64,000 bases of DNA, taken from positions 50,769 to 114,768 of the forward strand of contig JBJMLO010000025.1 of the NCBI GenBank assembly GCA_045805265.1, read 5' to 3'. Source of the DNA: JBJMLO01 sp045805265 (lineage in GTDB: Bacteria > Actinomycetota > UBA4738 > JACQTL01). Shown here one piece after another: positions 25,276 to 32,827 of the stretch. The translations under genes were made by a program, and so were the position numbers. Under the pieces are notes generated by a model, which saw only the letters and a list, made by a program, of their open reading frames with translations, was not told the origin of the DNA and searched no databases. Numbering within the stretch: position 1 is the stretch's first letter; the number at the start of each line of letters is the position of its first letter.

Positions 25276-27922
25276 CGCCCGGGGCGCGGCGGGGGCGCTC
25301 CAGGATGCACTCGTCGGGGGACTTGTCGGTGCGCAGGCCCTTGTAGCTCGGGGCCCGGAGCTTGTTGGAGCCGGTGATCTCGAGGAACTCGACCTCGCAG
25401 ACCAGTGCCGGCTCGACGAAGTGGGCGCCCCTGACCTTCCGCAGTTCCAGGTCGGCGATCGGAGGATCCTTGCGGTGCAACGGTTCCAGCCGTTCCATCA
25501 GGTCGGCCAGCATGCGGTCCGTGAAGCCTGTTCCGACCTGACCGATCCACCGCAGCTCGCCGTCGTCGTACGCCCCGACAAGCAGGGCGCCGAACGTCTG
25601 GGTGCGCCCGCCGGTCCCCGGCGTCCAGCCGAGGATCACGCAGTCCTGGCGGTTGAGGAGCTTGATCTTCCGCCAGTCGCCGGTTCGGCGGCCGGGGCGG
25701 TAGATGCTGCCGAGCTTCTTGGCCACCACGCCCTCGAAGCCTTTGTCACGGGCAGCGATCGCAAGCGGCTTCCCCTCGCCGTCGACGTGGAACGTGGTCA
25801 GCACGCGGTGGCCGGGGACGATCAGCGGTTCCAGCATCTCGTGGCGGCGTTCCAGCGGCAGCTTCGTCACGTCCTGGCCGTCGAGCCAGAGGATGTCGAA
25901 CACGTACACCTCGACCGGGATCTTCTTTCGGGCCCGCTCGATGTCTGCCGGCGAGGACAGGTTGATGCGCTGCTGGAGCCGCTCGAACGACGGCCGGCCC
26001 TCGTCCATCGCCACGATCTCGCCGTCGAGCACCGCGCTCATCTGGGTGACGTACTCGTGGACGGTGGCCAGCTCCGGATACTGCGCCGTCTGGTCCCGCC
26101 CCGAGCGCGACACCAGCCTGGTGGAGTCCATGTCGACCTCGATCAGCGTCCGCACGCCGTCGAGCTTCGGCTCGAACCGCCAGTCGGGATGGTCGAACGG
26201 CTGGTAGCCGCCCTCCGCCATCATCGGTTGGAACACGCCCCGCGGCGCCGACCCCTCGGGGATGAACTCCGGCTTCGACAGGAACACCAGCCAGTCGGTG
26301 GCGGTCTTCACGAGGTGGAACTCGGCGCCCCGGTGCCGCTCGCCGTGCAGCCGGAACGTGACCTTCTTGTCGGTCCACTCGAGCGCCTCGTAGGTCCCCG
26401 CGTCGAAGATTCGGACCGGCCCCGCGCCGTAGTGCCCCTCCGGGATCACGCCCTCGAACGAGCCGTACTCGAGCGGGTGGTCCTCGACGTGCACGGCCAG
26501 GTGCTTCTCGCCCTTCTTCACCGGCAGGCCCCGGGGGACCGCCCACGAGACCAGCACGCCGTCGCGCTCCAGGCGGGTGTCGTAGTGCAGCCGCGTGGCC
26601 CGGTGCTTCTGGATCACGAACGAGTCGCCTTGCGGTTTCCTCCGCTTCGAGGGCCCGGGCTCCGGCGTGGCGGCGAGGTCGCGCTTGCGGAGGTACTCGC
26701 CGAGCTCCGGGTCCCTCGACCGGGCGATGACCTCCTCGCTGGTCTCGCGGCGCTTCGGTCGCGTCCTCGTGGCCGCCACCGTCGCCGCGGCTTGTCGTGT
26801 CGACGCCTTGGACTTCGTCGTGGTGGAGACCGCCGGTGGCGGCGGGGGCGGCGGGTTCGGCACGTGGCTCTTGATCCGGCCCCGGTCGCGCTGGATCACC
26901 CCCGGGAGCGGCGGCGCCTTCGACAGGTCGACGCCGAGCGCCTTCATTGCCGGCCCGAGGTCCTGCCGCTCCTCGATCACCGGCCGGAACAGGTCGCCGA
27001 CCCGCTTCCACCGCCGGAACGCGTTGTCGATGCGGAAGTCGCCCGGCTTCACGCCCTTGGCCACCTCGGCCCACGTGAGCGGCGTCGAGACCGTGGCGCC
27101 GGGCTCGGGGCGCATCGCGTACGCCGCAGCGATGTTCGCGCCGCTGCGGTTCATGTTGTGGTCGATGAAGACCTTGCCGGTCCGCCGCCGGATCTCCCAC
27201 TGCATGGTCACGCGGTCGGGATCGGCCTTCGTGATCATCGCGCCGACCAGGCGAACGAACTCGCGGACCTCGTCGTGGGTGAACCGCGCCTCGACCGGCA
27301 CGTACACCTGGATGCCGGTGGCGCCGCTGGTCTTCGCGTACCCGTCGAGGCCCAGCGCCTCAAGCGCCGCGTGCACGTGGCGCGCCACCACGAGCACGTC
27401 GGTGAACGGCGCCTCCATCGGGTCGAGGTCGAAGAACGCGTAGTCGGGGTACTCGTAGGAGTCGCACCGCGAGTGCAGCGGGTGGAACTCGATGCATCCG
27501 AGGTTCGCCATGAACAGCAGCCCGGCCACGTCGTCGACCAGCAGGTAGTCGATGCGCTTGGGCCTGCCGCGCTCGTCCGCGCCCTCGACCGGGCACCGCC
27601 GCATCCAGTCCGGCGTGTGCGACGGGGCCGACTTCTCGTAGAAGTGCCCCCCGGTGATGCCGTTCGGCATCCGCTTCATCGTCAGCGGGCGCCCGGCCAG
27701 GTACGGCAGGATGTACTCGGCGGCGTTGAAGTAGTAGGCGACCAGGTCGCCCTTCGTGTAGCCCTCCTCGGGCCAGAAGATCTTGTCGAGGTTCGACAGC
27801 CGCAGCTCCCGGCCGTCGGCCTCCATCCACCAGTGCGGCCCCCGCTTCTCCGCCGGCAGGGCGTGCGGGAATTTCACGGTGAACGGCGTCGGCGACGTCG
27901 GCGCCTCTCTTCGGGTTGGCAT
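25247..27922 (-). CDS. ligD: LigD, multifunctional non-homologous end-joining ligase
   Basis: 891-residue NHEJ enzyme with polymerase, 3'-phosphoesterase and ATP-dependent ligase modules in the order POL-PE-LIG, as in mycobacteria. POL (about 30-310) is the archaeo-eukaryotic primase-type domain with the metal pair in FFDLDP. A Pro/Lys-rich linker follows. PE (about 435-560) shows HRATRLHYDTRLE and HVEDHPLEYGSFEGVIPEG. The ligase has motif I EPKLDGVRT with the adenylated Lys586, DGEIVAMD, EGVVAKKL and DWRKIKLL. It fills and seals breaks brought together by Ku, encoded 1.4 kb away on the other strand. ATG 27922 lacks a clear ribosome site. The 3' end overlaps the DUF5319 gene. Confidence 0.93.
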   Translation of the reverse strand: MPTRREAPTSPTPFTVKFPHALPAEKRGPHWWMEADGRELRLSNLDKIFWPEEGYTKGDLVAYYFNAAEYILPYLAGRPLTMKRMPNGITGGHFYEKSAPSHTPDWMRRCPVEGADERGRPKRIDYLLVDDVAGLLFMANLGCIEFHPLHSRCDSYEYPDYAFFDLDPMEAPFTDVLVVARHVHAALEALGLDGYAKTSGATGIQVYVPVEARFTHDEVREFVRLVGAMITKADPDRVTMQWEIRRRTGKVFIDHNMNRSGANIAAAYAMRPEPGATVSTPLTWAEVAKGVKPGDFRIDNAFRRWKRVGDLFRPVIEERQDLGPAMKALGVDLSKAPPLPGVIQRDRGRIKSHVPNPPPPPPPAVSTTTKSKASTRQAAATVAATRTRPKRRETSEEVIARSRDPELGEYLRKRDLAATPEPGPSKRRKPQGDSFVIQKHRATRLHYDTRLERDGVLVSWAVPRGLPVKKGEKHLAVHVEDHPLEYGSFEGVIPEGHYGAGPVRIFDAGTYEALEWTDKKVTFRLHGERHRGAEFHLVKTATDWLVFLSKPEFIPEGSAPRGVFQPMMAEGGYQPFDHPDWRFEPKLDGVRTLIEVDMDSTRLVSRSGRDQTAQYPELATVHEYVTQMSAVLDGEIVAMDEGRPSFERLQQRINLSSPADIERARKKIPVEVYVFDILWLDGQDVTKLPLERRHEMLEPLIVPGHRVLTTFHVDGEGKPLAIAARDKGFEGVVAKKLGSIYRPGRRTGDWRKIKLLNRQDCVILGWTPGTGGRTQTFGALLVGAYDDGELRWIGQVGTGFTDRMLADLMERLEPLHRKDPPIADLELRKVRGAHFVEPALVCEVEFLEITGSNKLRAPSYKGLRTDKSPDECILERPRRAPGATAARSRPG

Positions 27923-27969
27923 CGCAGGGGAGATGGTAGAGGCCCCGGCGACCCCGCCGGCCATGGGGA

Positions 27970-29205
27970 CTACGTCCGGACCAGCGCCACCTGCTTGTCG
28001 CCTACCCAGCCCGTGCGGAAGCCGGCCTCGCAGTAGCTCAGGTAGTACGTCCACATCCGGCGGAAGCGCCGGTCGAAGCCGAGCGCCTGCACTTGGTCGG
28101 CCGCCGCGGCGAACCGGCGGTTCCACTCCGCCAGCGTCAGCGCATAGGACGAGCCGATCTCGCGGTCGGATTCCCACCGGAATCCCGCCCGCGCGGTCAG
28201 CCGGCGGAGCACCGAGACCGCCGGGACCCGACCGCCGGGGAAGATGTACGCCATCACGAAGTCGTCGTGGCGGCGATGGTTCGGCCAGTGCCGCTCGGCC
28301 ATCGTGATCGACTGCAGCGCGAATCGCCCGCCGGGCCGCAGGGCCCGCGCAACCGTGCGCAGGTACCCGGGCCACCGCCGCTCGTCGATCGACTCGATCA
28401 TCTCGACGGACACCGCGCGGTCGAACGTCCCGGTGATCTCGCGGTAGTCCTGCAGCAGCACCTCCACGCGGTCGGCGACGCCCGCCTGCTGCGCGGCCCG
28501 CCGTGCGAACTCGGCCTGCTCGCGGGCGATCGTGATCGTGGTCACCCGGCACCCGTGCTCCCGGGCCGCGTACACCGCGAACGAGCCCCACCCCGTGCCC
28601 GTCTCCAGGACGTGGTTGCCGGGCCGAAGCTGGGCGTCCTCGGCCAGCAGCCGGTGCTTCCTTGCCTGGGCAGCCTCGAGCGTCTCGTCGCTGTCGGCGA
28701 ACACGGCCGACGAATACGTCATCGAGTCGTCCAGCCACAGCGCGTAGAACTCGTTCCCCAGGTCGTAGTGCTCCCGCATGGACCGCACGGCGCCCGCCGC
28801 GGGGCGGCGCACCCGGTCCCACGCCCGCGCCGCCGGCTCGCGCAGTCGCCCGGCGGGCGTGCCGAGCCACGCCTCCACGTTGCTCGTCATCAGCTCGAGG
28901 AAGGTCGGGAGGTCGGGCGAGTCGAAGTCACCGTCCATGTACGCCTCGGGCAGCCCGATGGCGCCGCGCCGGAGCAGCCGGCCGGCCAGCCCCGGCCGGT
29001 GCACGGCGATCTCCGCCGCGGGGCCGGGCGAGGAGCCCCGGAGGAGCCGGCGGCTCCCGTCGGGCAGCCGGACCTCCAGCGATCCCATCCGCAACAGGAA
29101 CCCCAGCCGCGACGCCACCGGCGGTTCCCCGACCGGCCGCAGGTCGGCGCCCGGCCGCGACGGGGGACGCGAGGCGGAGGAGGACGGGAAGGGCCGCGCG
29201 ATCAC
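27970..29205 (-). CDS. Cyclopropane-fatty-acyl-phospholipid synthase-type SAM methyltransferase
   Basis: 411 residues, matching the CFA/mycolic-acid cyclopropane synthase family that methylenates or methylates unsaturated acyl chains of membrane lipids with S-adenosylmethionine. The N-terminal lipid-binding part contains GLPEAYMDGDFDSPDL, the SAM motif is LETGTGWGSFAVYAA, then SVEMIESID and the conserved C-terminal YYLSYCEAGFRTGW. The start GTG 29205 is preferred because GGGAAGG lies seven bases upstream; ATG 29223 would add six residues. It is upstream of ligD on the same strand with 47 bases between, so they may share a transcript. The promoter region is shared with ku. Confidence 0.85.
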   Translation of the reverse strand: MIARPFPSSSASRPPSRPGADLRPVGEPPVASRLGFLLRMGSLEVRLPDGSRRLLRGSSPGPAAEIAVHRPGLAGRLLRRGAIGLPEAYMDGDFDSPDLPTFLELMTSNVEAWLGTPAGRLREPAARAWDRVRRPAAGAVRSMREHYDLGNEFYALWLDDSMTYSSAVFADSDETLEAAQARKHRLLAEDAQLRPGNHVLETGTGWGSFAVYAAREHGCRVTTITIAREQAEFARRAAQQAGVADRVEVLLQDYREITGTFDRAVSVEMIESIDERRWPGYLRTVARALRPGGRFALQSITMAERHWPNHRRHDDFVMAYIFPGGRVPAVSVLRRLTARAGFRWESDREIGSSYALTLAEWNRRFAAAADQVQALGFDRRFRRMWTYYLSYCEAGFRTGWVGDKQVALVRT

Positions 29206-29346
29206 GACCGGACCTTCCCACATCCGGGCTCGAGCCGAAATTCCATGTCGGTCCCTCGGGGTACGAATACCCAGGTCGGAGCAGGCTGCCGCGTAGAATC
29301 TGGTTCCCGCCCCCGACGGGCGGACATCCACGTCGAAAGGAAGGCC

Positions 29347-30195
29347 ATGCCCAGGACCATGTGGAAGGGGGCCATCTCCTTCGGGCTCGTCTCGATCCCC
29401 ATCCGGGTGTTCCCGGCCACCGAGGAGAAGACGCTCCGGTTCAACCAGCTGCACGACAAGGATGGCGGCCGCATCAAGTACCAGCGGGTGTGCGCGGTGT
29501 GCGGCGAGGAGGTGCCGTTCGAGCACATCGTGAAGGGCTACGAGTACGAGAAGGACCACTACGTGATGCTCGACGACGAGGACTTCGACGCGGTCCCGGT
29601 GGCGTCCTCGCGGGCCATCGACATCGTGCAGTTCGTCGACCTCTCCGAGATCGACCCGATCTACTACAAGAAGACCTACTACCTGGTCCCCGAGGAGACC
29701 GGCGTGAAGGCCTACACGCTGCTGCGCGAGGCCATGTCGGACTCCTCGAAGGTCGGGATCGCCAAGGTGTCGTTCCGGGACCGGGAGCACCTGGCGGCAC
29801 TGCGGTTCAAGGACGAGGTGTTCGTCCTGGAGACGATGTTCTGGCCCGACGAGATCCGCGAGGCCGAGTTCGAGGAGCTCCAGCAGCCGGTGAAGCTCCG
29901 GCCGCAGGAGGTCCAGATGGCCCAGGCCCTCATCGAGAACCTCACCGAGGACTGGCAGCCGGAGCAGTTCAAGGACGAGTACCGCGAGGCGCTGATGGAG
30001 ATCGTCGACAAGAAGGCCGCCGGCGAGGAGATCGTCGTCGCCGAGCCCGAGGAGGAGGCCAAGGTCGTCGACCTGATGGAGGCGCTGAAGGCGAGTGTCG
30101 ACGCTGCGAAGAAGAAGCCCACGAAGGCGGCGTCGAAGAAGTCGGCTGCGTCGGGCTCCGGCGCCCGCACGAGGAAGAAGGCCGCGGCGGGGTAG
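29347..30195 (+). CDS. ku: Ku, DNA double-strand-break end-binding protein
   Basis: 282-residue bacterial Ku, a homodimeric ring that binds broken DNA ends and recruits LigD. It begins with the family start MWKGAISFGLVSIPIRVF and contains CAVCGEEV (Cys49, Cys52), IDIVQFVDLSEIDPIYY and YYLVPEETG of the beta-barrel. The C-terminal tail is Lys/Ala-rich (AAKKKPTKAASKK), as in Ku proteins with a DNA-binding extension. AAGGAAGG precedes the ATG, and TAGAAT at about 29294 is a likely -10. It is divergent from the cyclopropane-synthase and ligD genes. Confidence 0.93.
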   Translation: MPRTMWKGAISFGLVSIPIRVFPATEEKTLRFNQLHDKDGGRIKYQRVCAVCGEEVPFEHIVKGYEYEKDHYVMLDDEDFDAVPVASSRAIDIVQFVDLSEIDPIYYKKTYYLVPEETGVKAYTLLREAMSDSSKVGIAKVSFRDREHLAALRFKDEVFVLETMFWPDEIREAEFEELQQPVKLRPQEVQMAQALIENLTEDWQPEQFKDEYREALMEIVDKKAAGEEIVVAEPEEEAKVVDLMEALKASVDAAKKKPTKAASKKSAASGSGARTRKKAAAG

Positions 30196-30204
30196 GGGGC
30201 GCCG

Positions 30205-31041
30205 GTGTTCGGCCGCAAGCGCAAGCAGCGGACCCACCTGCTCGGGTGGCACCCGGAGACGTTCGTGTGCTCGCGCCGCGGCCACGTCACGCCGGCCGCC
30301 CTGGTCGAGCGGCTGCGCTCCGAAGACGCCGGCCTGGGCGTCGACCTCCCCGACGGGCGGCGCATGGCCCGGTGCACGCGGTGCGACGTGTGGATCTCGA
30401 CGACGCCTCCCGACCGGCCGGTGCGCGAGACCCTGCCGGCCGTGAAGGAGATCAAGCTCCCCCGCCGCGGACAGCCGCTCCGGGAGGCCCTCATCCTGCG
30501 CGTAATCGCGCTGGACCGCGGGTTTCACTGCGTGCTGTTCGGGCTGCTGGCCGCGCTGCTCATCGTGATCGAGCTGAACCTCGCGGACCTCAAGCACCAG
30601 GCGTCCGACCTCATCGGCAAGGTGACCGGGGAGACCGGGCAGGGAGCGAGCCAGGGGATCATCTCGCGCGAGCTGGACAAGATCCTGCACCTGCACACGG
30701 GGACCCTGGTGGTGCTGATCGTCACCGCGGTCGCCTACTGCGTGGTGGAGGGCGTGGAGGCCGTCGGGCTGTGGCGGGAGCGTCGGTGGGCCGAGTACCT
30801 GACCGCGATCGCGACGGCCGGGTTCCTCCCGTTCGAGGTCCACGAGCTCCTCAAGAAGGTCACCGTCCTCCGGGTGACCGCCCTCGTCGTGAACGTGGCC
30901 ATCCTGATCTGGCTGCTGTGGCGCAAGCGCCTGTTCGGCCTGAACGGCGGCGCGGCCGGCCTGGTGGCGGAGCAGGAAGAGGTCGACCGGGAAGGCCTGT
31001 TCGGCGCGCCCAAACAGACCGGCGCCGTCGTCACGCGCTGA
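30205..31041 (+). CDS. DUF2127 family membrane protein
   Basis: 278 residues. The N-terminal 75 contain a small putative zinc site (CSRRGH and CTRC). Then come four membrane helices, at about 110-128, 170-190, 202-218 and 227-245, with the DUF2127 signature LRVIALDRGFHCVLFG, WRERRWAEYLTAIATAGFLP and EVHELLKKVT. The function of DUF2127 is unknown. Starts with GTG ten bases after ku and so may be co-transcribed with it, although no functional link to repair is evident. Confidence 0.7.
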   Translation: MFGRKRKQRTHLLGWHPETFVCSRRGHVTPAALVERLRSEDAGLGVDLPDGRRMARCTRCDVWISTTPPDRPVRETLPAVKEIKLPRRGQPLREALILRVIALDRGFHCVLFGLLAALLIVIELNLADLKHQASDLIGKVTGETGQGASQGIISRELDKILHLHTGTLVVLIVTAVAYCVVEGVEAVGLWRERRWAEYLTAIATAGFLPFEVHELLKKVTVLRVTALVVNVAILIWLLWRKRLFGLNGGAAGLVAEQEEVDREGLFGAPKQTGAVVTR

Positions 31042-31057
31042 CGCCGTCGGGCGGGAA

Positions 31058-31095
31058 TTAACTCCCCGGAAACGACGGCGAAACGGTCGGGAAAC
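31058..31095 (+). promoter_or_regulatory. GlnR box upstream of amtB
   Basis: Four half-sites with an exact 11-base period, TTAAC-n6-GAAAC-n6-GAAAC-n6-GAAAC, begin at 31058, 31069, 31080 and 31091. This matches the actinobacterial GlnR operator (two a-b boxes, gTnAC-n6-GaAAC repeated). TTCAAT at 31106-31111 is a plausible -10, placing the operator over and upstream of the -35 region, where GlnR activates amtB-glnK-glnD in Streptomyces and mycobacteria. Confidence 0.8.
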
Positions 31096-31151
31096 CTCGG
31101 TCGCCTTCAATGCTCGGGACTGGTTGCGACGACCCGAAGGAGGAGGTGCCC

Positions 31152-32471
31152 GTGCCCAAGATCAGCAGCGGCGATACCGCGTGGATGTTGGCCTCGGCGG
31201 CATTGGTCATGTTCATGACGCCGGGCCTGGCGTTCTTCTACGGCGGCCTGGTCCGCGCGAAGAACGTCCTGGCCACGGTGATGCAGTCCTTCATCGCGCT
31301 CGCGCTCGTCAGCATCGTGTGGGCCGTGATCGGGTACACGCTGGCCTTCGGGCCGGACAAGGGCGGGATCATCGGGGGGCTGAAGTACCTGGGGCTGGCG
31401 CACACGGGCGCCGCGCCGGTGGGCTTCGCGCCGACGATCCCGGCCAGCGTGTTCATGGTGTTCCAGATGATGTTCGCCGTGATCACGCCGGCCCTGATTA
31501 CCGGCGCCTTTGCCGAGCGCATGAAGTTCTCCGGGTGGCTGCTGTTCCTCGGGCTGTGGTCGATCCTCGTGTACTCGCCGCTGGCCCACTGGGTGTGGGG
31601 CGGCGGGTTCCTCGGGATCGGGCACCTCGGGGCGCTCGACTTCGCGGGCGGCACCGTGGTCCACATCAACGCCGGCGTGGCGGCCCTGGCCAGCGCGATC
31701 TACCTGGGGAGGCGGCGCGGGTTCGGCACCGACGCGTTCCGCCCGCACAACGTCCCGCTGGTCATCCTGGGCGCGAGCATCCTGTGGTTCGGGTGGTTCG
31801 GGTTCAACGCCGGCTCGGCGCTGGCGTCGAACGGCCTGGCCGGGAGCGCGTTCGTGGCCACCCAGCTGGGGACGGCCGCCGCGGTGTTCGGCTGGCTGAT
31901 CCCGGAGTGGATCAAGCACAAGCGGGCGACCACGGTGGGCGCGGCCTCGGGAGCGGTCGCCGGGCTGGTGGCGATCACGCCGGCGTCGGGGTTCGTCTCG
32001 CCGATGGCGGCCATCGCCATCGGGCTGGTGGCCGGCGCCATCTGCTTCTTCGCCGTGAACATGAAGTTCCGGTTCGGCTACGACGACTCGCTCGACGTGG
32101 TGGGCGTGCACATGGTCGGCGGGATCGTCGGCGCGCTGCTCACCGGCGTGTTCGCGTCGATCGCGATCAACCCGGCCGGGGCCTCCGGATCGCTGGCGCA
32201 GTTCGGGAAGCAGGCCATCGCGGTCGGGGTGACGATCGTGTTCTCGTTCGGCATGACCATGCTCCTGCTCAAGGTGTCCGACGTCCTTGTCGGCTTGCGC
32301 GTGACCGGGGAGGATGAGGCGACCGGCCTGGACCTGTCCCAGCACGCAGAGGCGGGCTACACGTTCGCCGAGCGGGGCGGGGCGCTGATCCAGTCGCCGG
32401 TGCACGAGGCGGCCGCCATCACCAGGACCGCCGTCGACGATGTCGCCGTCCTGGACGACGCGAGGGAGTGA
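31152..32471 (+). CDS. amtB: Ammonium transporter AmtB
   Basis: 439-residue Amt/Rh channel with about 11 helices, conducting ammonium into the cell. It keeps the selectivity and pore residues: Asp before the pore His in LDFAGGTVVHINAG, the second pore His in VVGVHMVGG, and GAFAERMKFSGW with the phenylalanine gate. The N-terminus SGDTAWMLASAALVMFMTPG begins inside helix 1, so it has no cleaved signal. I place the start at GTG 31152 with GGAGGAGG (31139-31146) upstream; the ATG at 31110 would put the ribosome site inside the gene. First gene of the amtB-glnK-glnD operon under the GlnR box. Confidence 0.93.
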   Translation: MPKISSGDTAWMLASAALVMFMTPGLAFFYGGLVRAKNVLATVMQSFIALALVSIVWAVIGYTLAFGPDKGGIIGGLKYLGLAHTGAAPVGFAPTIPASVFMVFQMMFAVITPALITGAFAERMKFSGWLLFLGLWSILVYSPLAHWVWGGGFLGIGHLGALDFAGGTVVHINAGVAALASAIYLGRRRGFGTDAFRPHNVPLVILGASILWFGWFGFNAGSALASNGLAGSAFVATQLGTAAAVFGWLIPEWIKHKRATTVGAASGAVAGLVAITPASGFVSPMAAIAIGLVAGAICFFAVNMKFRFGYDDSLDVVGVHMVGGIVGALLTGVFASIAINPAGASGSLAQFGKQAIAVGVTIVFSFGMTMLLLKVSDVLVGLRVTGEDEATGLDLSQHAEAGYTFAERGGALIQSPVHEAAAITRTAVDDVAVLDDARE

Positions 32472-32475
32472 TCGA

Positions 32476-32814
32476 GTGAAGCTCGTCACAGCGATCATCA
32501 AGCCGTTCAAGCTCGACGAGGTGAAGGAGGCTCTGCGGTCGGTCGGGATCAACGGCATGACCACGACCGATGTGCAGGGGTTCGGCCGGCAGCGGGGCCA
32601 CACCGAGGTGTACCGCGGCGCGGAGTACCAGGTGGACTTCGTGCCGAAGGTGAAGATCGAGGTCGTGGCCGACGAGGACCAGGTCCAGCAGGTCGTGGAC
32701 GTGATCCTCAAGACCGCCCGGACCGGGAAGATCGGCGACGGGAAGATCTTCGTCCTGCCGGCCGAGCAGGTGTACCGGATCCGGACGGGAGAGGCGGGCC
32801 CGGACGCGATCTGA
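32476..32814 (+). CDS. glnK: PII nitrogen regulatory protein GlnK
   Basis: 112-residue PII signalling protein, a trimer that senses 2-oxoglutarate and ATP/ADP and plugs AmtB when nitrogen is plentiful. The T-loop sequence EVYRGAEYQVDF carries Tyr51, the residue modified by GlnD (adenylylated in actinobacteria rather than uridylylated). The C-terminal signature TARTGKIGDGKIFVLP is complete. GTG 32476 lies four bases after amtB, with GAGGGAG overlapping the end of that gene. Confidence 0.95.
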   Translation: MKLVTAIIKPFKLDEVKEALRSVGINGMTTTDVQGFGRQRGHTEVYRGAEYQVDFVPKVKIEVVADEDQVQQVVDVILKTARTGKIGDGKIFVLPAEQVYRIRTGEAGPDAI

Positions 32815-32827
32815 CACCAGCGATCCC

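Noticed and set aside
25421..28036. 871-residue plus-strand frame opposite ligD
   Set aside because: Antisense shadow; no motif, while the minus strand carries all LigD motifs.
31110..31151. Upstream ATG at 31110 as amtB start
   Set aside because: It would place the strong GGAGGAGG inside the coding region and add a charged stretch before helix 1; GTG 31152 fits better.
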